This document shows positions 42,455 to 50,212 of a stretch of 64,000 nucleotides of DNA, piece after piece. The notes beneath the pieces were generated by a model. The model did not search any database. It was not told the DNA's origin and saw nothing but the letters and a program-made list of their open reading frames with translations. The stretch covers positions 558,001-622,000 of the forward strand of contig JARJHS010000002.1 in the NCBI GenBank assembly GCA_029269725.1, given 5' to 3'. A program made the position numbers and the translations under genes. Origin of the DNA: Pollutibacter soli. GTDB lineage: Bacteria; Bacteroidota; Bacteroidia; Chitinophagales; Chitinophagaceae. The stretch's first letter is position 1. Every line of letters starts with the position of its first letter.

Positions 42455-42541
42455 TCATTATTTTTCATTGATCACCTGAATTTTTAACAAGATATCACCC
42501 TTCAAAGGCAAAGATGTTCAGTCTGGTAAGGGTACAAGTGT

Positions 42542-42549
42542 TAACTTTG
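42542..42549 (+). promoter_or_regulatory. Candidate -7 box (TAACTTTG) of tatC
   Basis: A match to TAnnTTTG, 97 bp before the annotated ATG but only about 22 bp before an in-frame CTG (42571). No TTG at -33. Confidence 0.45.
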
Positions 42550-42645
42550 GCACTCTAAAAATTTTTCTTTCTGGCAGAGAACGTTTCCGATAGAAAGTCT
42601 TTTTTCCAAAAGATTCGTGGCAAAGCAGCTGAGGATGAAGCAGAA

Positions 42646-43455
42646 ATGAGCTTTATTGATCATCTGGAGGCGCTTCGTTGGCATATCGTGCGGTCCCTGA
42701 TCTTTGTTATCGTAGCCGCCATTGTCATTTTCATTTTCATTGACCCCATTTTCGCAAACGTGATCATGGGCCCGACACGGAATGACTTTATTTCTTATCG
42801 CGCACTTTGCTCTCTTAGTCATTGGCTGAATCTCGGTGATTCGATTTGTCTTCCCCCGATTAAAATGAGTCTCCAGGTTACCAGCGTCAGCGGAACTTTT
42901 ATGTCCAGCCTGGGTATTGCGTTTGTTTCGGCAATTGTAATAGCTGTTCCTTATCTCTGTTATGAGATCTGGAAATTTGTAAGACCCGCACTTAAACCAA
43001 GTGAACTTAAATACACTCGGGGAGTAATTTTCTGGGTAAGCCTGTTCTTTTTTATTGGCGCTGCATTCGGATATTTTTTACTTGCCCCTTTTACTTTTAA
43101 TTTTCTTGCAAACTACACGATTGGAGATATCGGAATGCTGGATTATCGTCCTACATTAGCTGATTATCTTGACACATTGATTGATATTACTCTTGGTGCG
43201 GGTCTGGCTTTTGAATTGCCGATGGCTTCCTGGGTGTTGTCGAAAATGGGAATCATTACACCGTCATTTCTCCGTACCTATCGTAAATACGCATATGTAA
43301 TTTTGCTCATTGTTGCCTCAGTAATCACACCATCTTCAGACATCGGTAGTTTAATGATTGTCGTGGTTCCACTTATGCTGCTATATGAAATGTCCATCTT
43401 CATTTCTGCAAGGGTCAAAAAAGACCGCGATAAGGCAGATGCTGAATGGAGTTAA
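42646..43455 (+). CDS. tatC: Sec-independent (twin-arginine) protein translocase TatC
   Basis: A 269-residue inner-membrane protein with six helices, the docking component for twin-arginine signal peptides. The N-terminal motif MSFIDHLEALRWHIVRSL, the FxPGL-type region (YEIWKFVRPALKPSELKYTRG), and the later YRKYAYVILLIVASVITPSSDI are present. The frame is open upstream to 42559 and reads a charged segment (DRKSFFQKIRGKAAEDEAEM) that resembles a TatC N-terminal extension but has no ATG, GTG or TTG. The annotated ATG may therefore be internal to the protein. No tatA is adjacent. Confidence 0.93.
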   Translation: MSFIDHLEALRWHIVRSLIFVIVAAIVIFIFIDPIFANVIMGPTRNDFISYRALCSLSHWLNLGDSICLPPIKMSLQVTSVSGTFMSSLGIAFVSAIVIAVPYLCYEIWKFVRPALKPSELKYTRGVIFWVSLFFFIGAAFGYFLLAPFTFNFLANYTIGDIGMLDYRPTLADYLDTLIDITLGAGLAFELPMASWVLSKMGIITPSFLRTYRKYAYVILLIVASVITPSSDIGSLMIVVVPLMLLYEMSIFISARVKKDRDKADAEWS

Positions 43456-43536
43456 TCTGATTTTAAGACTGTAACAGGACGGAAAATAAGGGGATAAAAT
43501 ACTGTTAAGTCATCCTGACACCACACAGCTTTTTTC

Positions 43537-43544
43537 TAGCTTTG
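43537..43544 (+). promoter_or_regulatory. Candidate -7 box (TAGCTTTG) of rpiB
   Basis: A match to TAnnTTTG, 16 bp before the first in-frame ATG (43560) and 49 bp before the family-based start at 43593. Confidence 0.45.
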
Positions 43545-43592
43545 TAAAAATCATCTGTTATGCATACTGTACATAATTCATTCAATCTTTTT

Positions 43593-44024
43593 ATGCCGAT
43601 CGCGATAGGTTCCGATCATGCAGGGTTTGATTATAAAGAAGAGTTGTTGCATTATTTACAGGCAGAAGGTTTTCATGTGAAGGATTTCGGAACGGCATCG
43701 CGCGACTCCGTTGACTATCCTGATTTTGCACATGCGGTAGCAAATGCAGTTGCCACTGGTGAATGCAGTATGGGCATACTATTTTGCGGTTCAGCAAATG
43801 GTGTTGCAATCACTGCAAACAAACACCAGGAGATCAGGGCTGCCATTTGCTGGAATGTACCTATTGCACAGCTGGCAAGAGAACATAATAATGCGAACGT
43901 GATTTGTATACCGGCCCGTTATGTATCGGTCGATTTATCTAAACAAATGATTGATAAATTCATTGAAACAAACTTCCAGGGTGGAAGACATTCCGTAAGG
44001 GTCGATAAAATTGCCTGTGTTTAG
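43593..44024 (+). CDS. rpiB: Ribose-5-phosphate isomerase B
   Basis: A 143-residue cytosolic isomerase of ribose-5-P and ribulose-5-P. The start MPIAIGSDHAGFDYKEEL (43593) fits the family; an in-frame ATG 11 codons upstream (43560) is closer to the -7 box and is possible. The active-site blocks GSDHAGF and GILFCGSANGVAI (with the catalytic Cys), and CWNVPIAQLAREHNNANVICIPAR are complete. Confidence 0.93.
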   Translation: MPIAIGSDHAGFDYKEELLHYLQAEGFHVKDFGTASRDSVDYPDFAHAVANAVATGECSMGILFCGSANGVAITANKHQEIRAAICWNVPIAQLAREHNNANVICIPARYVSVDLSKQMIDKFIETNFQGGRHSVRVDKIACV

Positions 44025-44051
44025 ATAAATTCCACCACTGATGGATTTAAG

Positions 44052-44082
44052 TTGGACAACTTATGTTTTGCCCATAAGTTTG
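44052..44082 (+). promoter_or_regulatory. Candidate promoter of the M28 peptidase gene
   Basis: TTG (44052-44054), exactly 20 bp, TAAGTTTG (44075-44082). The expected leader to the ATG at 44114 is about 26 nt. Confidence 0.65.
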
Positions 44083-44113
44083 CCTGCTTTTTTTGAATAA
44101 ATCAAAAACATAC

Positions 44114-45649
44114 ATGAAAAAAACGCTTTTATTTCTGGCCTTTGCCGGAACATTAAATGTTTATGCCCAAAAGAAACCGAAGCCGGCCAATCCCAAGCCC
44201 TACGCTGCGTTGATTACTGAGGCTGATCTGAAGAAACAACTGTACATCATTGCAGGTGCTGAAATGGAAGGAAGAGAAACAGCAACGGAAGGTCAGAGAA
44301 AAGCTGCAACTTATATCGAGGGACAGTTCAAAGCGCTTGGATTGATTCCCGGAAATAATGGAAACTATCAACTCGGTTTTCCTGTGTATAAAGATTCATT
44401 GCTCGGGACTAAAGTAGTAATCAATGGAAAAGCCGCGGAACTGAATGCAGAATTTCAACCGGTGACCCAACTCAACATTTCTGCTGATCAATATTTTTCA
44501 GAAATTGTTTTTGTGGGTCATGGTATCGTTGATTCCAGCTGGGATGATTATGGGAATGTGGATGTAAAAGGAAAAGCTGTTCTTATTATGGATGGGGTTC
44601 CTTCGGGGTTTAAACCGAAATCAGGAGGCATGATGTCGCCTGCAGGAACTTTCGGCAAACTGATTAATGCACGAAACAAAGGCGCGGCGGCGGTGCTGAT
44701 GATCGGTCAGGGTTTCCCTCGCAAAGCAACACCAGGTTCATCAAATATGTACACCAGTTTGTACAGACCCGCACAGTACGCAAACTCATATTTTATCTCT
44801 GAAAAAATTGCTGAATCAATTGCTGGTGCACAATGGGGAGATCTGAAAAAACAATCCAATGAAAAAGTTGAGCCTACAGTTCTAAAAACTGATGCAGAAC
44901 TGATGTTCAGCAAAACAGTTTCTAAACTTGAAAGCACAAATGTGCTCGGATATATCGAAGGATCAGATAAAAAAGATGAATGGCTTGTGTTGTCTGCACA
45001 TTACGATCACCTTGGAAAAAGAGGCGATGTGATTTACTATGGTGCTGATGATGATGGTTCCGGCACGGTTGGTATTCTTGAAATTGCAAAAGCATTTGCA
45101 AAAGCAAAAGCCGATGGTAAAGGTCCCCGCAGAAGTATTCTGTTTATGACAGTGAGCGGCGAAGAAAAAGGATTGTGGGGGTCAGAATATTATTCAGAAC
45201 ATCCGACACTCAATCTTGAAAAAGTTACTGCGAATCTCAATATTGACATGATCGGAAGAGTCGATACAGAAAGAACAACAGCTGATTCACTCAACTATAT
45301 TTATGTTGTCGGAGATGATAAACTGAGTACCGAACTGAAACCAGCAAGCGAGGCTGCAAATAAAAAATTCACCAGGCTTACGTTGGATTACAAATTCAAT
45401 GATCCAAACGATAAAGAACGCATTTACTATCGCAGCGACCATTACAACTTTGCGCGCAAAGGTGTACCCATCATTTTCTATTATGATGGAATGCTGAAAG
45501 CAGATTACCATAAACCAACAGATACTCCGGATAAGATCAACTATCCTTTGTACGCAAAAAGAGCGCAGCTGGTATTTTACACCGCATGGGATATGGCCAA
45601 CCGGGACAGTATGATGAAGCGCGATCTCACTTTACCCGATTCTCATTAG
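44114..45649 (+). CDS. Secreted M28-family zinc aminopeptidase
   Basis: A 511-residue protein from the ATG at 44114 (MKKTLLFLAFAGTLNVYAQ, signal peptide). A PA-like insertion lies in the N-terminal half (VGHGIVDSSWDDYGNVDVKGKAVLIMDGV). The dizinc site has all the expected residues: LSAHYDHLG, GADDDGSGT, VSGEEKGLWG, NIDMIGRVD and YRSDHYNFARKGVPI. It is exported to the periplasm or outer surface and trims N-terminal residues from peptides. A perfect-spacing promoter precedes it, and a strong bidirectional terminator follows. Confidence 0.92.
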   Translation: MKKTLLFLAFAGTLNVYAQKKPKPANPKPYAALITEADLKKQLYIIAGAEMEGRETATEGQRKAATYIEGQFKALGLIPGNNGNYQLGFPVYKDSLLGTKVVINGKAAELNAEFQPVTQLNISADQYFSEIVFVGHGIVDSSWDDYGNVDVKGKAVLIMDGVPSGFKPKSGGMMSPAGTFGKLINARNKGAAAVLMIGQGFPRKATPGSSNMYTSLYRPAQYANSYFISEKIAESIAGAQWGDLKKQSNEKVEPTVLKTDAELMFSKTVSKLESTNVLGYIEGSDKKDEWLVLSAHYDHLGKRGDVIYYGADDDGSGTVGILEIAKAFAKAKADGKGPRRSILFMTVSGEEKGLWGSEYYSEHPTLNLEKVTANLNIDMIGRVDTERTTADSLNYIYVVGDDKLSTELKPASEAANKKFTRLTLDYKFNDPNDKERIYYRSDHYNFARKGVPIIFYYDGMLKADYHKPTDTPDKINYPLYAKRAQLVFYTAWDMANRDSMMKRDLTLPDSH

Positions 45650-45664
45650 TCATTAGTTGATAAT

Positions 45665-45698
45665 AAAAAAAGCCGGAAAATTTTTCCGGCTTTTTTTA
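45665..45698. terminator. Bidirectional intrinsic terminator
   Basis: A-run, stem AGCCGGAAAA / TTTTCCGGCT, then T-run (45665-45698). It can end transcripts from the M28 gene (plus) and, further away, from the minus-strand deoxyhypusine-synthase-like gene. Confidence 0.85.
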
Positions 45699-45780
45699 TT
45701 TTTTCAAAAGAATTTTCTGTTGCGATAGCAGAAAAAACACTTGATTTTTTCAGGATCTGTTTTGAACTTCGTGAAAGTTC

Positions 45781-45816
45781 CCAGGTATCCGATACTTGCA
45801 AGTATCGGATACCTGG
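45781..45816. repeat. Perfect 36-bp palindrome, REP-like, copy 2
   Basis: The same sequence as at 19076-19111: half-site CCAGGTATCCGATACTTG plus its reverse complement. It lies in the convergent gap between the M28 gene and the deoxyhypusine-synthase-like gene, 9 bp beyond the stop of the latter. Its flanks correspond to those of copy 1 in reverse orientation. Confidence 0.85.
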
Positions 45817-45825
45817 CGAAAAAAT

Positions 45826-46800
45826 TTACCATCCCAGCAAATAGGCGAAAATCAGCGGGGCAACAATTGTCGCATCGCTTTCGATGATATACTTTGGAGT
45901 ATCGATTCCGAGTTTACCCCAGGTTATTTTTTCGTTAGGTACAGCACCGGAATAAGATCCATAAGATGTTGTTGAGTCACTGATCTGGCAGAAATAACTC
46001 CAGAACGGAACATCGTGCCATTCGAGATCCTGGTACATCATCGGCACTACGCAAATCGGGAAGTCGCCCGCAATACCGCCACCAATCTGGAAAAACCCAA
46101 CTCCTTTTCCTCCGCTGTTGTTGCGATACCAGTCAGCCAGCATCACCATATACTCGATACCACTTTTCATTGTAGTGGCTTTCACTTCATTTTTTATCAC
46201 GTAGGAAGCAAAGATGTTTCCCATCGTACTGTCTTCCCAGCCTCCAACAACGATCGGCAGATTTCTTTCAGCCGCAGCGATCATCCAGCTGTTTTTAGGA
46301 TCGGTCTCATAATCGGGTTTCATTACTTCGCTTAACAACAACTTGTACATAAACTCATGCGGAAGATATCTTTCGCCTTTTGCGTCGGCATCTTTCCATA
46401 ATTTCTGAATATGATGCTGGATTTTACGGAATGCTTCTTCTTCAGGTATGCAGGTATCTGTTACACGATTCAATCCTTTTTCAAGCAAACCCCATTCTTC
46501 CTGTGGAGTCAGATCACGCCAGTTAGGAATCCGCTGGTAATGCGTGTGCGCTACAAGGTTCATGATATCTTCTTCAAGATTTGCACCGGTACAGGAAATG
46601 ATATCCACTTTTCCCTGGCGGATTATTTCCGCAAGCGACACTCCCAGTTCAGCAGTACTCATCGCACCTGCAAGAGTGATCATCATTTTGCCTCCTTCGA
46701 GAAGATGTTGTTCATAACCTTTTGCTGCATCAACTAAGGCTGCGGCATTAAAATGTCGATAGTGGTGTTGTATGAATGCTGATATCGGTCCCTTGTTCAT
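45826..46800 (-). CDS. Deoxyhypusine-synthase-like protein
   Basis: A 324-residue protein from the ATG at 46800. It has the NAD-binding deoxyhypusine synthase fold (MMITLAGAMSTAELGVSLAEIIRQGKVDIISCTGANLEEDIMNL; GVGFFQIGGGIAGDFPICVVPMMYQD) and the Lys that forms the imine intermediate in eukaryotic enzymes (NEKITWGKLGID, Lys296). Bacteria have no eIF5A hypusination, so the family is thought to act on polyamines such as in homospermidine formation; the reaction here is not known. It has its own TATTTTTG box and is divergent from the ACP phosphodiesterase gene. Confidence 0.88.
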   Translation of the reverse strand: MNKGPISAFIQHHYRHFNAAALVDAAKGYEQHLLEGGKMMITLAGAMSTAELGVSLAEIIRQGKVDIISCTGANLEEDIMNLVAHTHYQRIPNWRDLTPQEEWGLLEKGLNRVTDTCIPEEEAFRKIQHHIQKLWKDADAKGERYLPHEFMYKLLLSEVMKPDYETDPKNSWMIAAAERNLPIVVGGWEDSTMGNIFASYVIKNEVKATTMKSGIEYMVMLADWYRNNSGGKGVGFFQIGGGIAGDFPICVVPMMYQDLEWHDVPFWSYFCQISDSTTSYGSYSGAVPNEKITWGKLGIDTPKYIIESDATIVAPLIFAYLLGW

Positions 46801-46819
46801 AATCAATATTTATGGTCGG

Positions 46820-46827
46820 CAAAAATA
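46820..46827 (-). promoter_or_regulatory. Candidate -7 box (TATTTTTG) of the deoxyhypusine-synthase-like gene
   Basis: The plus strand reads CAAAAATA, 20 bp upstream of the ATG, with a degenerate GGCAAAAGGC-family repeat (ATAGGCGTTAGGTAATAGGC) just beyond it. Confidence 0.5.
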
Positions 46828-46835
46828 GGGAAATA

Positions 46836-46965
46836 AAAATAGGCGTTAGGTAATAGGCAGCAGCCGGCAGATACTGGGGACGAGCATTAATATTAAGATA
46901 AACTGACCTAAAATGTACTCCCTTTTCACCTTCAACTTTCAACTTTAAACTTTCAACATTGCCGA
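46836..46965. repeat. Divergent spacer with two low-complexity repeat families
   Basis: At 46838-46868, ATAGGCGTTAGGTAATAGGC then AGCAGCCGGCAG. At 46926-46960 a TTCAACTTTCAACTTTAAAC run precedes the ACP phosphodiesterase gene. No gene. Confidence 0.45.
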
Positions 46966-46991
46966 AACTCAGCTAAAACCTAACTTCCCGT

Positions 46992-47585
46992 ATGAATTAC
47001 CTCGCTCATGCCTCTCTCTCTTTTGATCATCCTGAAATTCTTGTCGGGAATATGATCAGTGATTTTGTAAAGGGAAAGGATAAATTTTCTTACAGCGAAG
47101 AAATTCGGAAAGGAATTAATCTTCATAGGTCGATAGATAATTTTACAGATCAGCATCCGGTGAATCATGAGGCAAAAAAAATTTTTCAGCCACACTATCG
47201 CCTGTATAGCGGTGCTTTCCTGGATGTACTTTATGATCATTTCCTGGCAACAGATGAAGAAAGGTATCCCGAGGACAAATTAAAATTCTTTTCCTCTGTT
47301 ACCTATAAAACACTTTCAACTTTTGAACCTGTTTTTCCCCTTCGTTTTGCTGGGATGTTTCCATATATGCAAAAACAGGATTGGCTTTACAATTACCGGT
47401 TAGAATCAGGCGTTCAGAGAAGTTTTCAGGGATTGGTGCATCGCGCGCTTTATATGGATGAAAGCGAAACTGCTTTCCGGCTTTTCAGGAAGCATTACAG
47501 CGCATTGAAAAATTTCTACCAGCTTTTTTATCCTGAACTTGAACTTTTTGCACGTCAGCAGTTTAACGAACTAACGCGTCTTTAA
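46992..47585 (+). CDS. Acyl carrier protein phosphodiesterase (AcpH-like)
   Basis: A 197-residue cytosolic HD-like hydrolase that removes phosphopantetheine from ACP in E. coli. MNYLAHASLSF, ILVGNMISDFVKG, GINLHRSIDNFTDQHPV and FLDVLYDHFLA carry the conserved His and Asp residues of the family. The length is normal. It stands alone between the deoxyhypusine-synthase-like gene and the DUF2911 gene. Confidence 0.9.
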   Translation: MNYLAHASLSFDHPEILVGNMISDFVKGKDKFSYSEEIRKGINLHRSIDNFTDQHPVNHEAKKIFQPHYRLYSGAFLDVLYDHFLATDEERYPEDKLKFFSSVTYKTLSTFEPVFPLRFAGMFPYMQKQDWLYNYRLESGVQRSFQGLVHRALYMDESETAFRLFRKHYSALKNFYQLFYPELELFARQQFNELTRL

Positions 47586-47607
47586 CTTTCTGTAAAAGAT
47601 GCGGCAG

Positions 47608-47638
47608 TTGAAAGGACAGACTCAATTGTATATTTTTG
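47608..47638 (+). promoter_or_regulatory. Candidate promoter of the DUF2911 gene
   Basis: TTG (47608-47610), exactly 20 bp, TATTTTTG (47631-47638), 18 bp before the ATG. This is the clearest Bacteroidota-type promoter in the window. Confidence 0.7.
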
Positions 47639-47656
47639 CGAGGTTAATTTATACAA

Positions 47657-48226
47657 ATGAAAATCCTGATTGTTGCATCGATTTTTTGCCTGACCACCAT
47701 GACACTCCAGGCCCAGAATGGAAAGCTACCACCGGTTGATAAATCGCCGATGGATATGTCTTATTATCCTCCCAACTATCCGATCCTGAAAATCCAGGAT
47801 AAGGCTGTTGAACCATTGCTGGCCAGGGTAATATATAGTCGACCACAGAAAAATGGCCGCGAAGTATTTGGTGATCTGATTGATTTTGGAGAGATCTGGC
47901 GTCTTGGTGCCAATGAAGCTACCGAGCTGGAACTGTTCAAAGACTGTAAGCTGGGGAATGCTAAAATTAAAAAAGGCAGGTATTCACTTTATGCAATTCC
48001 CAGCACAGGCAAATGGACAATCATTGTCAATAAAGAAACCGATACCTGGGGGGCGTTCAAGTATGATGCATCAAAAGATGTTGCAAGAATCGATGTTAGC
48101 GCTGAAGTGCAAACACAGGCAGCAGAGGATTTTTCCATGTATTTTGAAAAAGGATCTAACAGTACATCTGTACTTTTAAATGTTTACTGGGATCATTATA
48201 AAGTGGCCATTCCTTTTGTATTTTAA
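47657..48226 (+). CDS. DUF2911 periplasmic protein
   Basis: A 189-residue protein with a signal peptide (MKILIVASIFCLTTMTLQAQ). Its DUF2911 domain has the typical FGDLIDFGEIWRLGANEATELELFKDC, KKGRYSLYAIPSTGKWTIIVNKETDTWG and VLLNVYWDHYKVAIPF segments. Function is unknown; the family is Bacteroidota-rich and presumed periplasmic. It is 60 bp upstream of asnB. Confidence 0.9.
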   Translation: MKILIVASIFCLTTMTLQAQNGKLPPVDKSPMDMSYYPPNYPILKIQDKAVEPLLARVIYSRPQKNGREVFGDLIDFGEIWRLGANEATELELFKDCKLGNAKIKKGRYSLYAIPSTGKWTIIVNKETDTWGAFKYDASKDVARIDVSAEVQTQAAEDFSMYFEKGSNSTSVLLNVYWDHYKVAIPFVF

Positions 48227-48286
48227 TATCAATAAACAAGGCTTCAACATATTCCGCCATACTTTTAACTAAGAAAATCAATAATC

Positions 48287-50152
48287 ATGTGCGGAATTGC
48301 AGGTATCATTTCATTGAAACCTGGTCGTGTACAACATGATCGTTTGCAAGCCATGGGCAAAGCTCTTCAGCATCGTGGACCAGATGGGGAGTACACCAGG
48401 CGATTTTCGTCTGGTCCTTTTGAAACTGGATTTCTTCATCGTCGGCTGGCAATAATTGATCGAAGTAGTGCAGGCATACAGCCAATGCAGTATCTCGACA
48501 GGTACACTATTATTCACAATGGCGAAATATACAATTACATAGAGGTCCGATCCGCACTCCAGTCAAAAGGCCTGAACTTTTTTACCAATAGCGACACTGA
48601 AGTTATTGCCGCAGCATACCACTACTTTGGAAAAAACTGTGTTGATCATTTTGATGGAATGTTTGCATTTGCCATCTGGGATAATCTGGAAAACAAGCTC
48701 TTCTGTGCGAGAGACAGGTTTGGTGAAAAGCCTTTCTATTACCACATTGACCAGGAACACCAGGAATTGATTTTTGCTTCTGAAATGAAAGCATTGTGGG
48801 CCGCAGGTGTTCAACGGGAACCGGATCAGCAGGTACTACTGCAATATCTGACTACGGGAGTTGCCAAAATTGTGTGGCAACCGGAACGAACATTTTATAA
48901 ACAGATTTTTCAACTTGTTCCTGCCGGCTGTTTTGAATTGAATGCTGATTCGATAATACCCATTTTTGAGCAGTACTGGGATCTTGATAAAGAAACGATA
49001 GTCGAAACAAGTGTTAAGCAAGCCGCTGAGCAGTTGCAACATTTACTTACGACAAGCATTAACCGCAGACTGAGAAGTGATGTTTCATTAGGCACAAGTC
49101 TCAGCGGCGGGCTCGATAGTTCCATCATTGCAGCACTATGCGCAGACTCGCAGGATACAAGGTTTAGTCATAACAGTTTTAGTGCTGTCTTTCCCGGTTT
49201 TGAAAAAGATGAAAGAGAATATATAAAAGAAGTCGCATCAGAATTTCATCTCAGATCAGCAACAGTTACTCCAACATCCGTTGATCTGGTCAATGGAATA
49301 GAGAAAATGATGTATCACCAGGAAGAACCTGTAGGGTCGTCAAGCGCATTTGCACAGTTTATGGTTTATCGGCTGGCAATGGAAAATGGCATAACAGTTC
49401 TGCTGGATGGCCAGGGTGCGGATGAAGTCTTCTCCGGATATGATCGGTATTCAAAATGGTTTCTCCAGGCACTGATTGCAAAGAATCAGTTTGCAAATGC
49501 AAAAAAAGAATCTGCTGCTTTAGCTGAAAACGGATTTCTGCCTGAATGGGGATACAGGAATTATGTTGCAGCAAAAATGCCAGGAATTGCCAGTTATATG
49601 CTGGAGCGCAGGGTAGCAAAAAAACAGAAGTACGCTACGGACTTTGCTCCCGGGTTTCTGGAAGCTAACTATGAAAGAACCCTGATCGGAAAACCATTTA
49701 TTGGAAAACTGAATGACATTTTGTACTTCGATACTATGCAGGGGCCGTTGCAGGAACTACTGCATTATGCCGACCGAAATTCAATGGCATGGGGAAGAGA
49801 AGTAAGATTGCCGTATCTCAATCATGATCTTGTGCAATACATTTTTTCTCTTCCTTCGGCTTTTAAAATGAGGAATGGCTTTACAAAATGGATATTGCGG
49901 AACACCTATCGTGATCGGCTACCTGAAAATATTACCTGGAGAAAAGGTAAAACCGGTTTTGAAACTCCACAGAAAAAATGGATGCAAGACCCTGAAGTAC
50001 AAAAAATGATAAGCTCGTCCCGCGAAATACTGGTCGAACGTAAAATACTTTCAGCGAAAGTTCTCAAAAAGCCAATCGTTCCCAGGTCGGCTTTCGAACA
50101 GGACAACCAGGATTGGCGTTATTGGATGGCAGGTATTATCTATAAATATTGA
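48287..50152 (+). CDS. asnB: Asparagine synthase (glutamine-hydrolysing)
   Basis: A 621-residue cytosolic enzyme. The N-terminal glutaminase domain starts with the catalytic Cys2 (MCGIAGIIS), HRGPDGEY and HRRLAIID. The synthase domain has the PP-loop SLSGGLDSSIIAAL (about 271-284), and GQGADEVFSGYDRY. Length and order are as in family AsnB. Some homologues modify lipid or polysaccharide precursors instead of making asparagine, but nothing nearby suggests that. It is followed by a cystathionine gamma-synthase-type gene. Confidence 0.93.
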   Translation: MCGIAGIISLKPGRVQHDRLQAMGKALQHRGPDGEYTRRFSSGPFETGFLHRRLAIIDRSSAGIQPMQYLDRYTIIHNGEIYNYIEVRSALQSKGLNFFTNSDTEVIAAAYHYFGKNCVDHFDGMFAFAIWDNLENKLFCARDRFGEKPFYYHIDQEHQELIFASEMKALWAAGVQREPDQQVLLQYLTTGVAKIVWQPERTFYKQIFQLVPAGCFELNADSIIPIFEQYWDLDKETIVETSVKQAAEQLQHLLTTSINRRLRSDVSLGTSLSGGLDSSIIAALCADSQDTRFSHNSFSAVFPGFEKDEREYIKEVASEFHLRSATVTPTSVDLVNGIEKMMYHQEEPVGSSSAFAQFMVYRLAMENGITVLLDGQGADEVFSGYDRYSKWFLQALIAKNQFANAKKESAALAENGFLPEWGYRNYVAAKMPGIASYMLERRVAKKQKYATDFAPGFLEANYERTLIGKPFIGKLNDILYFDTMQGPLQELLHYADRNSMAWGREVRLPYLNHDLVQYIFSLPSAFKMRNGFTKWILRNTYRDRLPENITWRKGKTGFETPQKKWMQDPEVQKMISSSREILVERKILSAKVLKKPIVPRSAFEQDNQDWRYWMAGIIYKY

Positions 50153-50164
50153 TCCGGACAGCTC

Positions 50165-50194
50165 TTGCCGCATAGTTGTGGTTAACTAACTTTG
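50165..50194 (+). promoter_or_regulatory. Candidate promoter of the cystathionine gamma-synthase-type gene
   Basis: TTG (50165-50167), 19 bp, TAACTTTG (50187-50194), 18 bp before the ATG at 50213. Confidence 0.6.
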
Positions 50195-50212
50195 AGCACT
50201 CAATTATAAAAA

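Noticed and set aside
45665-45698. Hairpin near 45680 considered as another REP copy
   Set aside because: It is a GC stem flanked by A and T runs, the form of a terminator, and shares no sequence with the 36-bp palindrome.
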